Shown here one piece after another: positions 24,609 to 33,644 of a stretch of DNA of 64,000 nt (its first letter is position 1; the number at the start of each line of letters is the position of its first letter). The DNA is taken from NCBI RefSeq assembly GCF_022354825.1, contig NZ_CP031168.1, positions 1,551,501 to 1,615,500 on the forward strand, in the 5' to 3' direction. A program made the translations under genes and the position numbers. The notes beneath the pieces are model-generated. The model ran no database searches. It saw nothing but the letters and a program-made list of their open reading frames with translations, and had not been told where the DNA came from. Source of the stretch: Paenibacillus sp. H1-7. Lineage in GTDB: Bacteria > Bacillota > Bacilli > Paenibacillales > NBRC-103111.

Positions 24609-25479
24609 CCGTATCGGGCGGGACGGCGGCGGAAACGGGAACAGGGAGCCGCTCGATGACATGAGCGTACGTTCGCAGCGCTTCTTCGCCTTGCGGGGTC
24701 AATCGGTAAATGCCTCGTTCTACCCGCTGAAACCAGCGGTAATAATTTTTTTGCAGCAGCCCTGCGGCATTGGGGATACCTGTCTGATCCCGCAGCTTGC
24801 GCGGACTCATAGGACCGTTTTGCAGAAGCAGCTGCGCCATGAAAAGGGCTTTTTCACGGTAGGAGGTGACCAGCTTGCGTTTGGTGCTGCCGCCTACATT
24901 GTAATCGGCGCGCCGTTCCTTGAACTCGCGGACGAACCGTTCCGTTGCCCGTTTATTATGGCGGGGCAGGACGGTGGGAAGCGGCGGAGGAGACAGCGGG
25001 TCTTCCTGAGCAGCTGCAGCGGCGGCTTCAGGGTCAGCCGGTTCATGAGCCGGAAGCAGGGCGGCGACAACAGCATCGGCCGTTAGTCCCGAAGGGGAAG
25101 CGGAAGCGGTAGTGGCCGGAGGATGGCATTCTACCAAGACCTTCGGTTTCCTCGTTTTATAAAATTGCACGGTGATCATGCCGACACCGAGCATTTGGCA
25201 AAGCTTGCGCAGCTCGGGCCAGGTGGCTCCGTGCGGGGCGCGGCCTTTGTTCGGAAGCTCGAAGGCCACATAAACGTAGCGGGTTAGCCGCAATCGGTTG
25301 ATTCCTTGCAGCAGCAAGGGGATGGAGAAGTTTTTCTTCAGCTCTACAATGACCGGAGGCTCCTCATCGCGGATGGCAACCAGGTCGCAGTGGTGCACTT
25401 CGCCCCGAACGAGGTAGCCTAGCTGCTCGAAGTAGCTTTTGACCGGCGCATACAGCTCCGTTTCGGTTTTGATCGCCAC
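24604..25479 (-). CDS. DUF2161 domain protein (PD-(D/E)XK nuclease-like)
   Basis: The 291-residue protein begins with the DUF2161 domain (residues 1-115): TETELYAPVKSYFEQLGY, then E-V-H-H-C-D-L-V-A-I and VIVELKKNF, which fit the D...ExK active site of PD-(D/E)XK phosphodiesterases. A Pro/Ala-rich linker (about 120-165) leads to a C-terminal region with basic residues and winged-helix-like sequence (LVTSYREKALFMAQLLLQNGPMSPRKLRDQTG). The start codon is GTG, with AAAGGAG 11 bases upstream. Cellular role unknown; it is divergent from araM. Confidence 0.85.
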   Translation of the reverse strand: MAIKTETELYAPVKSYFEQLGYLVRGEVHHCDLVAIRDEEPPVIVELKKNFSIPLLLQGINRLRLTRYVYVAFELPNKGRAPHGATWPELRKLCQMLGVGMITVQFYKTRKPKVLVECHPPATTASASPSGLTADAVVAALLPAHEPADPEAAAAAAQEDPLSPPPLPTVLPRHNKRATERFVREFKERRADYNVGGSTKRKLVTSYREKALFMAQLLLQNGPMSPRKLRDQTGIPNAAGLLQKNYYRWFQRVERGIYRLTPQGEEALRTYAHVIERLPVPVSAAVPPDTV

Positions 25480-25599
25480 AGTCGTTTGGACTCCTTTTAT
25501 AAAAATCAGTTGATGAAGGTTTGTTTTTATTCAAATTCACTGTAATTATAGCATAATTTTGCTAGTATTATAGGTATAGATAAATGGAGGGGACCTACG

Positions 25600-26928
25600 A
25601 TGATTGCTGATGCCGGACGGATAGAACCGTGGCTTGGAAAAAGATTTCAATGCTCTTGCGGGAGGGAGCACGAAGCTCCGATCCGCAAGGTGACGATAGA
25701 GCGCGGCGCCTTGACCGCGCTCCCTAAGTATGCCGAGGAGCGCGGGTACCGCGAGCTCCTGCTGGTAGCCGACCGGCGCACGCTGGATGCGGCAGGGAGG
25801 GAGCTCTTGCAGCTGTGCGAAGCCGCTCAGCTGCAAGCGCGATTGTGCGTGCTCGAGGACGACGAGCACGGGGAGCTTGCCGCCGACGAGCGCGTCATTG
25901 TGCAGCTGATGCTGCACGTGACGCCGTCGGCGCAGGCGATCGTGGCCGTCGGCTCGGGCACGATCCACGACGTCGTCCGGTTCGTCGCGCACCGGACGAA
26001 CCGGACGTTTTGGTCCGTACCGACGGCCCCGTCGGTGGACGGCTTCGCCTCGGTAGGCGCGCCGCTGATCGTCGGCGGCTTCAAGCAGACGGTTCCGGCC
26101 TGCGCGCCGGAAGCGATCTTCGCCGACTTGGCGCTGCTGGCCAAGTCGCCGCAAGCCATGATCGCCGCAGGCTTCGGCGACATGCTGGGCAAGTACACGT
26201 CGCTCGCCGACTGGCAGCTCGGACGGATCCTGTTCGGCGAGCCGTACTGCGAGCTCGCCGCCGAGATGACCCGGCAAGGTCTCGCGCTGTGCGTCGACCA
26301 TGCCGAAGACATCGCCGCCGGCACGGAGCTGGGCGTACGCAAGCTGATGGAGGGCCTGACACTGTCGGGCATCTCCATGCTGCTTGTCGGCAACTCGCGG
26401 CCGGCCTCCGGCGGAGAGCATCATCTCTCCCACTATTGGGAGATGCGGTTCATTCAAGAGCGGCGCCGGGCGCTGCTGCACGGCGCCAAGGTCGGTGTAG
26501 CGGCCGTGAAGATGGCCGCGCTGTACGAATCCGCCGCCGCGCTGTCGCAGGAAGCGGCGGCAGAAGCGATCGCCGCGCGGCAGGCTCGCGGCGATGTGCC
26601 GACTCTTGAGCGGATGCGCGCTCAAATCGCGGAGGGCTACGGCAGCATAGCGGAGCAGGTGCTGGCCGAGAATGGCCTCGGGGCGGCGTCGGAGTCCGCC
26701 CTGGACGACGAGCTCCCGCGCCGCATCGTGGAGCGCTGGGACGACATCCGCTCCGTCTGCCGGAGCGTGCCGTCCCCGCAAGAGCTCGCGGCTGCGCTAC
26801 GGCGGGCCGGAGGACCGGCCGCCGTCGAGGAGCTCGGCGTAGAAGAGAAGCTATTGCGCGATAGCTTGCAATATGCGATGTATGTGCGTAACCGGTATAC
26901 GATCATCCGGCTTGCGCAATGGCTATAA
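25600..26928 (+). CDS. araM: sn-glycerol-1-phosphate dehydrogenase (AraM/EgsA family)
   Basis: The AraM family reduces dihydroxyacetone phosphate to sn-glycerol 1-phosphate with NAD(P)H and a divalent metal; in Bacillales this feeds heptaprenylglyceryl phosphate synthesis. The 442 residues include the NAD-binding AVGSGTIHDVVRF, the metal-binding region GFGDMLGKYTSLADW, ASGGEHHLSHYWE, and RRALLHGAKVGV. RBS GGAGGGG is close to the ATG. The gene is noticeably richer in G and C than its neighbours and stands alone. A repeat array of about 1 kb follows it. Confidence 0.93.
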   Translation: MIADAGRIEPWLGKRFQCSCGREHEAPIRKVTIERGALTALPKYAEERGYRELLLVADRRTLDAAGRELLQLCEAAQLQARLCVLEDDEHGELAADERVIVQLMLHVTPSAQAIVAVGSGTIHDVVRFVAHRTNRTFWSVPTAPSVDGFASVGAPLIVGGFKQTVPACAPEAIFADLALLAKSPQAMIAAGFGDMLGKYTSLADWQLGRILFGEPYCELAAEMTRQGLALCVDHAEDIAAGTELGVRKLMEGLTLSGISMLLVGNSRPASGGEHHLSHYWEMRFIQERRRALLHGAKVGVAAVKMAALYESAAALSQEAAAEAIAARQARGDVPTLERMRAQIAEGYGSIAEQVLAENGLGAASESALDDELPRRIVERWDDIRSVCRSVPSPQELAAALRRAGGPAAVEELGVEEKLLRDSLQYAMYVRNRYTIIRLAQWL

Positions 26929-26971
26929 CCGCGACCCGGCGGCGCGTCTGCCTTGCCTCGCCTTCAAAGCA

Positions 26972-27945
26972 GTAACGCGGATTTTTCGTCTTACAATCCG
27001 CGGATTCGCAAATCCGCCCCGCTGTAAGGCGGTTATTCCGCGTTACAGCAGGAGTAATCGGCCCGCATTCTTTGCTTTCAGAGCAGTAACGCGGATTTTC
27101 CGCCTTACAATCTGCGGATTCGCAAATCCGCCTGCTTTAAGGCGGTTTTTCCGCGTTACAGCAGGAGCCATCCGCCCGTATGCTTTGCTTTCAGAGCTGA
27201 AAAGCGGATATTCCGCTTTACAACCAGCAACCCCGCAAATCCGCCCCGCTGTAAGGCGTTTTTTCCGCGTTAAAGCAGGAGCCATCGGCTCGCATGCTTT
27301 GCTTTCAGAGCAGTAACGCGGATTTTCCGTCTTACAATCCGCGGATTCGCAAATCCGCCCCGCTGTAAGGCGGTTTTTCCGCGTTATAGCAGGAGTATCG
27401 GCCCGCATTCTTTGCTTTCAGAGCAGTAACGCGGATTTTCCGCCTTACAATCTGCGGATTCGCAAATCCGCCTGCTGTAAGGCGGTTTTTCCGCGCTACA
27501 GCAGGAGTAATCGGCCCGCATTCTTTGCTTTCAGAGCAGTAACGCGGATATTCCGCCTTACAGCCAGCAGCCCCGCAAATCCGCCTGCTGTAAGGCGGTT
27601 TTTCCGCGTTACAGCAGGAGCCATCCACCCGTATGCTTTGCTTTCAGAGGATATTCCGCCTTACAACCAGCGCCCCCACAAATCCGCCCGCTGTAAGCCG
27701 ATATTTCCGCGTTAAAGCAGGAGCCTTCAGCCGCACGCCTTGTCCACAGAGCTGTAACGCGGATATTCCGCCTTACAGCTCAGCAGCCCCACAAATCCGC
27801 CCGCTGTAAGCCGATTTTTCCGCGCTACAGCAGGAGCTATCGGCCCGTACGCCTTGCCCTCCGACCTGTTCCGCGAATTTCCCGCCGTACAACCAGAGGC
27901 TTCCCATCCGCCCGGCTCGCTCTCCAAGCTGTAACGCACAGATTA
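26972..27945 (-). repeat. Palindromic repeat array A2, about eight units of roughly 113 bp
   Basis: About eight units fill the gap between araM and prkA. Read on the plus strand each unit contains GTAACGCGG, T-tract, CCGCCTTAC, then ATCCGCGGATTCGCAAATCC, then GTAAGGCGG, TTTTT, CCGCGTTAC, then AGCAGGAG and a CTTTGCTTTCAGAGC spacer. AGCAGGAG recurs near 27047, 27163, 27278, 27391, 27504, 27615, 27720 and 27832. On the minus strand the palindromes have the AAAAA loop of array A1, so both arrays belong to one family in opposite orientation. The rightmost units are decayed. Open frames here are repeat products. Confidence 0.9.
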
Positions 27946-27982
27946 TCCGCCCTGCGTCTATATGGGTTACAAGTACCATCGG

Positions 27983-28054
27983 ACAACGGCGGCAATCACC
28001 GTCCTTGACGACCTCACAAGGGGAGTCAGGTAGGGATTGCCGCCGTTGTTTTTT
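27983..28054 (+). terminator. Long-stem hairpin with T-tract upstream of prkA
   Basis: ACAACGGCGGCAATC (27983-27997) pairs perfectly with GATTGCCGCCGTTGT (28035-28049), followed by six T. The 37-base loop carries its own CCTTG/CAAGG pairing. As araM ends more than 1 kb upstream, it may end transcripts crossing the repeat array, or end a small RNA of its own. Confidence 0.6.
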
Positions 28055-28169
28055 CAAATCGTCTTAAAATTTCGGTCAACTTATCCCTGTGCCCTGCATA
28101 ATTATTTAATACACTTCGTTTCTTTGATGTTGTGACCGCAAATGCACCGTACGGAGGAGGTTAACACTC

Positions 28170-30065
28170 ATGGATATATTTAAAAGGATATCTGATTACC
28201 GCACAGAAACCGACAGACTTGCTTGGTCCGGAACCTTTGCCGACTATATCGCCTTGGTACGCGAGAACCCGCATCTGGCGATGACGGCGCATGCACGTGT
28301 TTACGAAATGATCGCTTCGCAGGGGATCACGAACGATAACGGAAAGCGGAAGTACCACTTCTTCGAAAAGGAAATATTCGGTCTCGATACCGCTATTGAA
28401 AAGCTGGTCGAGGAATATTTTCATTCGGCGGCAAGACGCCTCGATGTGCGAAAGCGTATCCTCCTACTGATGGGTCCCGTCAGCGGCGGTAAATCGACGA
28501 TCGTTACGCTTCTGAAGAAGGGGCTTGAACAGTTTTCGCGTACGGATAGGGGCGCGGTGTACGCCATCAAAGGATGCCCGATGCACGAAGAGCCGCTGCA
28601 TTTGATACCGCAAGAGCTGCGTGCGGAAGTGGAGGAAGAATTCGGGATCAAAATCGAAGGCAATTTATGCCCATCCTGCCAGATGAGGCTCAAAACGGAA
28701 TATAGCGGCCGCATCGAGGAAGTGCTGGTGGAGCGGGTGCTGCTCTCCGAGGATAGCCGCACCGGGATTGGTACGTTCAGCCCTTCTGATCCGAAGTCGC
28801 AGGATATCGCGGACTTGACGGGAAGCATCGACTTCTCGACGATTACGGAATACGGCTCCGAATCCGATCCGCGCGCTTACCGGTTCGATGGAGAGTTGAA
28901 CAAAGCAAACCGCGGGTTGATGGAATTCCAGGAAATGCTGAAGTGCGACGAGAAGTTCCTGTGGAATCTGTTGTCGCTGACGCAGGAAGGCAACTTCAAA
29001 GCGGGCCGCTTCGCGCTCATATCGGCAGATGAGCTGATCATAGCTCACACGAACGAATCGGAGTACAAATCGTTCATTGCCAACAAGAAGAATGAGGCGC
29101 TGCAGTCGCGGATGATTGTTATGCCGATTCCTTACAACCTGAGAGTGTCCGAGGAAGAAAAGATTTATACGAAGCTGATCAGGCAGAGCGACATGTCGCA
29201 TGTTCATATTGCGCCGCATTCCCTGCGCGCCGCTGCGATCTTCTCCATCCTGTCCCGTCTCAAAGAATCGAAGAAGCAGGGAATGGATCTCGTCAAAAAA
29301 ATGCGGATGTACGACGGAGAAGAAGTGGAGGGCTTCAAGGAAGCGGATCTTAAGGAAATGCAGAACGAGTATTTGGATGAAGGCATGTCGGGTATTGATC
29401 CCCGTTATGTTATCAACCGGATTTCCAGCGCTTTGATCCGCCAGGGACTTGAATTTATCAACGCTCTGGATGTGCTGCGCGCGCTGAAGGACGGATTGGA
29501 TCAGCATCCTTCGATTACGAAGGAAGAACGTGAGCGCTATTTGAACTTCATCTCCGTTGCGCGCAAGGAATACGACGAATTGGCCAAGAAAGAAGTGCAG
29601 AAAGCGTTCGTGTACTCCTTCGAGGAGTCGGCCAGAACGCTCTTTAACAACTACCTGGATAACATTGAAGCTTACTGCAACTGGGGTAAAATCAAAGATC
29701 CGCTGACCGGTGAAGAAATGGATCCGGACGAAAGACTGATGCGTTCCATCGAGGAGCAAATCGGTATTTCGGAAAATGCGAAAAAAGCGTTCCGCGAGGA
29801 AATTTTGATTCGTATGTCGTCCTACTCCCGCAAAGGTGCCCGTTTCAATTATAGCAGCCACGAGCGTCTGCGTGAAGCGATTGAGAAGAAGCTGTTTGCC
29901 GATTTGAAGGATATCGTGAAAATAACGACGTCTACCAAAACGCCGGACGAAACTCAGTTAAAACGGATTAATGAAGTAATCAAAAGGCTGGTCGAGGAGC
30001 ATGGCTATACTACCGCATCGGCCAATGAGTTGCTGAGGTACGTTGGCAGTCTGCTAAACCGATAA
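28170..30065 (+). CDS. prkA: PrkA family serine protein kinase / AAA protein
   Basis: The 631-residue protein has an N-terminal AAA-like domain with Walker A MGPVSGGKST (residues 101-110) and a C-terminal PrkA domain. In Bacillus the protein takes part in sporulation; the enterobacterial equivalent YeaG acts in stress and nitrogen starvation. The frame is full length and shows FEKEIFGLDTAIEKLV at its N-terminus and ITTSTKTPDETQLKRINEVIKRLVEEHGY at its C-terminus. RBS GGAGG lies before the ATG. In many genomes it is followed directly by yhbH and spoVR; here those two lie 16 kb away on the other strand. Confidence 0.95.
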   Translation: MDIFKRISDYRTETDRLAWSGTFADYIALVRENPHLAMTAHARVYEMIASQGITNDNGKRKYHFFEKEIFGLDTAIEKLVEEYFHSAARRLDVRKRILLLMGPVSGGKSTIVTLLKKGLEQFSRTDRGAVYAIKGCPMHEEPLHLIPQELRAEVEEEFGIKIEGNLCPSCQMRLKTEYSGRIEEVLVERVLLSEDSRTGIGTFSPSDPKSQDIADLTGSIDFSTITEYGSESDPRAYRFDGELNKANRGLMEFQEMLKCDEKFLWNLLSLTQEGNFKAGRFALISADELIIAHTNESEYKSFIANKKNEALQSRMIVMPIPYNLRVSEEEKIYTKLIRQSDMSHVHIAPHSLRAAAIFSILSRLKESKKQGMDLVKKMRMYDGEEVEGFKEADLKEMQNEYLDEGMSGIDPRYVINRISSALIRQGLEFINALDVLRALKDGLDQHPSITKEERERYLNFISVARKEYDELAKKEVQKAFVYSFEESARTLFNNYLDNIEAYCNWGKIKDPLTGEEMDPDERLMRSIEEQIGISENAKKAFREEILIRMSSYSRKGARFNYSSHERLREAIEKKLFADLKDIVKITTSTKTPDETQLKRINEVIKRLVEEHGYTTASANELLRYVGSLLNR

Positions 30066-30123
30066 ACCCTCAGTAGCTCTGACCACCTTGCGTTGATCCC
30101 AAAAAAATAATGGAGTGAATCAT

Positions 30124-30158
30124 GAGGGGCCATCCGTTCGATGGCTCTTATTGTTTTG
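30124..30158 (+). terminator. Terminator of prkA
   Basis: GAGGGGCCATC pairs with GATGGCTC around CGTTC, followed by TTATTGTTTT. Confidence 0.65.
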
Positions 30159-30201
30159 GCTCTACTATCGTTACCCGTACTTAGTGTTCTCGGATACGAC
30201 A

Positions 30202-30244
30202 AACCCCTTCCGTATTCAAATGAATGAAGGAAGGGGTTGTTTAT
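30202..30244. terminator. Second hairpin between prkA and the convergent kinase gene
   Basis: AACCCCTTCC (30202-30211) pairs with GGAAGGGGTT (30229-30238). Weak T-tracts on both strands suggest it serves the minus-strand kinase gene ending at 30269 and possibly prkA. Confidence 0.6.
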
Positions 30245-30268
30245 CATGTGTCATAGTTAGCATCGATA

Positions 30269-31807
30269 TCATCGTATGACCGGCATATAAATTTCGACGA
30301 CGGTTCCTTTGGTCACTTCACTCTGGATCGCCATCCGTCCGCCGTGATTTTCAATGATTTTGAACGTGACCATCAGCCCGAGGCCGGTACCTTTCTCTTT
30401 TGTCGTATAAAACGGCTCGCCCAAGCGGGGAATGCGCTCCTCGGGTATTCCACAGCCCTGATCGATAAAGCGGATGAGCAGCTGATTCTCGTCCCAGAGG
30501 CCGATTTCAATCCGCAATTGTCCGCCGTCGGGCATCGACTCGATTGCGTTGTTCAATATGTTGATAAATACTTGCTTGATCTGGTTTTCATCGCACAGAA
30601 TCGCAGGAAGCCCTTCCTCGGCATGGACGACGAGCTCGACGTTATGTATCATCGCCTGCGAGCCGATTAATGCGATCGTATTGTGAAGGATAGCCTCCGC
30701 CTGCTTCGGTTGAGAGCGAAGGGATTGCGGCTTGGCGATGACGAGAAATTCGCTTACGATAAAATTAATCCGTTCCAGCTCGTCCATCATGATGTCGAAA
30801 TACGATTCGAAGCCGGATATTTTCGTCTGCATCAGCTGCACGAACCCTTTGAGCGAAGTAAGCGGATTGCGGATCTCATGAGCGACTCCGGCCGCCATTT
30901 GGCCGACAATCGAGAGCTTTTCCGAGCGAAGGAGCATTTCCTCCGCTTTTTTCCGTTCGCTGATATCTTTTCCGATCATATAAACGCCCTTCATTTGACC
31001 GTTCACGACGATCGGGACATTCAGCACGCTCAGCTCCACGGGATGACCGTCTTTATGGACGAAGGTAATCTCATAATGGTGGGTTTGTCCCTGCAGCGTA
31101 TCATCGAACCGTTCCTGCCATCGTTCTACATGCTCGGGCACGATCAGATGGTGAATGGATTTATGGAGCAGCTCTTCCTCCGTATAACCGGTGATCCGGA
31201 AGGTAGCGGGGTTAGCGCTCGTGCAGTAGCCGTAGCCATCGAAGGAACAGATGGGATCGGGATTGTTCTGGAACAGGGATTTGTAGCGCTGCTCGCTTTG
31301 CTCGAGCTTCTTCTCCGCCTTTTTCTTCTCGTAAATTGCTTGAATCATGGCGTAAGAACGGGCAAAACGGCTGTCTTCCTCCTGGTCGAGGATCGTGTCG
31401 AAGATGTCATCCTGAAAGTCATCCGGATCGCTGCTTCTGTCCAGCTTTTTGACTTCGTACAGCATGTTTTTGACATTTGCGACATGATCTTTATGAATCC
31501 AGGCAACGGATGCGGTTTTGGAGCCGGCCGCCCCTTCCGGACTTAAATAGACGATGCCTTTTTTGACATCGTATTCGGTGACATGGTTCATGTTGACCAC
31601 GTTCATTTGATCGATCAGCCGAAACCCGTCCTCGTACATCCATTCTTCGAATGCTTCCAGCGTCGGAGTCCAGTAATATTTATCGTTAATCGTATGAATG
31701 ACGTATTCTTTATTCCTCAGGCACTCGATTTTAACGACATCATCGGAATGGATGAGGATAATATCCGAGCCCTTTTTTCCGTCTCTGGTTACGGGGATTT
31801 TTTGCAT
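30269..31807 (-). CDS. Sensor histidine kinase with N-terminal LytTR-like domain and PAS domain
   Basis: About 512 residues, no membrane span. Residues 10-100 resemble a LytTR DNA-binding domain (DIILIHSDDVVKIECLRNK, then FRLIDQMNVVNMNHVTEYD). A short helical linker follows, then a PAS domain (YKSLFQNNPDPICSFDGYG to IGKDISERKKAEE), then HisKA with VAHEIRNPLTSLKGF (phospho-His) and a HATPase domain with NILNNAIESM, DQGCGIPEERI and GTGLGL. The kinase half resembles the KinA/KinE sporulation phosphorelay kinases. ATG 31807 is preferred over TTG 31813 because AGGTGA is 9 bases upstream. The LytTR-kinase order is unusual. Confidence 0.88.
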   Translation of the reverse strand: MQKIPVTRDGKKGSDIILIHSDDVVKIECLRNKEYVIHTINDKYYWTPTLEAFEEWMYEDGFRLIDQMNVVNMNHVTEYDVKKGIVYLSPEGAAGSKTASVAWIHKDHVANVKNMLYEVKKLDRSSDPDDFQDDIFDTILDQEEDSRFARSYAMIQAIYEKKKAEKKLEQSEQRYKSLFQNNPDPICSFDGYGYCTSANPATFRITGYTEEELLHKSIHHLIVPEHVERWQERFDDTLQGQTHHYEITFVHKDGHPVELSVLNVPIVVNGQMKGVYMIGKDISERKKAEEMLLRSEKLSIVGQMAAGVAHEIRNPLTSLKGFVQLMQTKISGFESYFDIMMDELERINFIVSEFLVIAKPQSLRSQPKQAEAILHNTIALIGSQAMIHNVELVVHAEEGLPAILCDENQIKQVFINILNNAIESMPDGGQLRIEIGLWDENQLLIRFIDQGCGIPEERIPRLGEPFYTTKEKGTGLGLMVTFKIIENHGGRMAIQSEVTKGTVVEIYMPVIR

Positions 31808-32026
31808 GCCCAAGATTCACCTGCCTGCCTACATCATATCATTTTACCATAATAGTTAAAGTGTCGGGGCACTGGGTCTGAGTAGGAGCTATAGTTGTGC
31901 GAACAACAGGTTAAGTCATCGGATTCATGCCTGCAACTGAGAATAGCTTAGAATATCCCCTACCGGAAAATTAACACAATGACTCCATTATAGCGCTTGT
32001 GGAAATGAGAAGTAAATGCATTTTTT

Positions 32027-32057
32027 AGCAAAAAAGGAACCGCCTTTGCAGGCGGTT
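32027..32057 (-). terminator. Terminator of the small acidic protein gene (minus strand)
   Basis: AACCGCC and GGCGGTT pair around a TGCAAA loop; on the minus strand the hairpin is followed by CCTTTTTT. Confidence 0.75.
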
Positions 32058-32072
32058 GCGGAGCTTCCCTCG

Positions 32073-32234
32073 TCAAGCTTCATCTATATACTCATCCTGA
32101 TCGCTGCCCCAAATAAAATCTTTCGTATAATCGATCCCCGGCTCGCTTGGCTGTTCCTTGCTGCTCAGCTGGGCGATTTCGGTGCTCAATTCTTGCTGAT
32201 CTTTGGACGGGGTTTGATTGCGCTGATCGGCCAT
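32073..32234 (-). CDS. Small acidic hypothetical protein (53 residues)
   Basis: The 53-residue protein begins MADQRNQTPSKDQQELSTE and ends DYTKDFIWGSDQDEYIDEA; it is hydrophilic, acidic and rich in Gln, Ser, Glu and Asp, with no membrane segment or Cys. GGAGGG precedes the ATG at a normal distance, and a terminator follows the stop, so it is probably expressed. It may be co-transcribed with the YwaF-like membrane protein gene 62 bases upstream. No family recognised; small acidic proteins of this kind are common in Paenibacillaceae. Confidence 0.65.
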   Translation of the reverse strand: MADQRNQTPSKDQQELSTEIAQLSSKEQPSEPGIDYTKDFIWGSDQDEYIDEA

Positions 32235-32296
32235 AGTATCCCTCCTTTCTTCCTGACTTGTATACTTTGCCGCCAAGGGCATTATTATTCGATGGC

Positions 32297-33052
32297 TTAG
32301 CCGTGGAGGTTCGAGGGAGGTGGCATGTGGTCTTGTTTTCGAAATGGCTTGAGAAAAAACACGGCGTACATCAAGGCAAACAGTGCTGCGGCTATCGCTT
32401 CCTCGGCAAGCAGGTAGTAAGGGTATGGGCCCAAAGCATCCAGGATGGAGGCGGTAGCCGGCTTGTGCATAAGAAACATGTAATTCGATCCGAGCTTCTG
32501 ATTAATGATCCAGACGATACCGGCGAGTACGTTCAGAAAAATCATAGCGAATCCGACGGATCGCCAAGTTGGCTTGCAGCCCTCGACCCACGTCATATAA
32601 AGGGCGGAGAGAATGATGGCGCCATGGACGATGAAAAAATGAAGAAAGCGGAAGTGTGGGAACGGATAACCGAGGCTGGGCGTTAACATGGCCTGTAATG
32701 CGCCGCCGATTCCTGCAAAAAACAGCAGCTGATAAAGAAGTCGGCTGCGGGTGACCAGCATGATTGCAGACAGCATGAGCGTGATACTGCACAGCTCAAG
32801 GGGCAGCGTGCTCTTAACGTCCCAAGTCCGTTCAAGTGCGTACCACCCATACAGCAGAGCTTCAGGGACAAGGAGCATCACCAGGAGCAATCCGCGTACG
32901 GCGGTTTGCCGGGAACGGTTGGCTCGAATCGCGCTTCTGCCGAAATACAGGAGTACTGCGAGCGATACCAGGATAACGATTGCCGCCAGATGGGACGGCG
33001 AAAATAGAAGGAATGCCGCCGTGCGCTCGGCAGACCAAAATGAAGCATTCAT
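32297..33052 (-). CDS. TIGR02206 (YwaF-like) integral membrane protein
   Basis: About 251 residues with six or seven membrane spans. The LPLELCSITLMLSAIMLVTR, YPFPHFRFLHFFIVHGAI and NYMFLMHKPATASILDALGPYPYY segments are typical of the YwaF/TIGR02206 family, whose function is not known. ATG 33052 follows GAGGGGGG closely; a longer frame starting at 33079 lies upstream of that site and is rejected. The gene lies upstream of the small acidic protein gene on the same strand. Confidence 0.85.
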   Translation of the reverse strand: MNASFWSAERTAAFLLFSPSHLAAIVILVSLAVLLYFGRSAIRANRSRQTAVRGLLLVMLLVPEALLYGWYALERTWDVKSTLPLELCSITLMLSAIMLVTRSRLLYQLLFFAGIGGALQAMLTPSLGYPFPHFRFLHFFIVHGAIILSALYMTWVEGCKPTWRSVGFAMIFLNVLAGIVWIINQKLGSNYMFLMHKPATASILDALGPYPYYLLAEEAIAAALFALMYAVFFLKPFRKQDHMPPPSNLHG

Positions 33053-33182
33053 TGCAATCCCCCCTCTTCTTTTTGTCAATTGATGGGATACATCTGTAGT
33101 GTAAGAGAGGGACGCTGCATGGGGACAGTACTAACTTTATGTAGTACCGGGTGATTCACGAACCAGGTTTGTGTGCTACAAA

Positions 33183-33210
33183 CAAAAAAAGCACCCGTAA
33201 AAAGGGTGCT
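33183..33210 (-). terminator. Terminator-like hairpin, minus-strand orientation
   Basis: AGCACCC pairs with GGGTGCT around GTAAAAA; on the minus strand it is followed by TTTTTTTG. No intact minus-strand gene lies just to its right, so it may be left from a gene that has been lost. Confidence 0.5.
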
Positions 33211-33256
33211 CGCTTTCGTATCGCTATTTTTGAAAAGACCTTATTCAACATCGTAA

Positions 33257-33502
33257 CAAAAGCTGAAGAAACAGTATGAGCACAGCTTCCTGGAATTTCG
33301 CTTCGGAGATAGCTACAGTTATTTAAGGAACGATTCATTAGATAGCAATCGGATGAAGTTTTACAAGCTATATCATCATATTTCCTGCACAGCGGGCGGA
33401 TTAAAGCTGCTGCATCGGGGATTTCCCGACAAGCAGGCGGCACAGCAAATCGTCGATTATAATTGCGCCAGCGCCTTGAAATTTGCCCGTTCCATCAATT
33501 AA
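33257..33502 (+). pseudogene. Gene remnant without a start codon
   Basis: An 81-codon open frame runs from just after a TAA to a stop at 33500-33502 and has no ATG, GTG or TTG near its beginning. Its product (YEHSFLEFRFGDSYSYL, NRMKFYKLYHHISCTAGGL, DKQAAQQIVDYN and so on) looks like real protein, not random sequence, so it is probably the C-terminal end of a decayed gene. The NRMKFYKLYHH...GGLKLL part faintly resembles the C-terminus of aminoglycoside-phosphotransferase-like kinases; this is a guess. The rest of 33053-33644 holds only the hairpin at 33183-33210. Confidence 0.45.
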
Positions 33503-33644
33503 CCTGCGGTCCATTCCGGATTAAAAAAATGATGTTCGCCGGAGGCGAAATTTGATACAATTTTACTAGGCAAAATTGAAAGCGTTTGAAATGAAGCGCA
33601 GGCCTTTCGTTTTGTACAGCATGAAGGGAGCAGGATGACCGATA

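Noticed and set aside
25546..26781. 411-codon open frame opposite araM
   Set aside because: A shadow caused by the high GC content of araM; Arg- and His-rich with no family features.
7548..27945. GlnR/TnrA sites inside the TGTAA...TTACA palindromes of family A
   Set aside because: The distance between half-sites is about 15-17 bases, not the 7 needed for the regulator.
27043..28057. Open frames within repeat array A2
   Set aside because: Same reason; the encoded sequence is a repeated translation of the palindromes.
33560..33585. Catabolite-response (cre) site before the DUF2334 gene
   Set aside because: TGAAAGCGTTTGAA departs from the consensus at two conserved positions in the right half.
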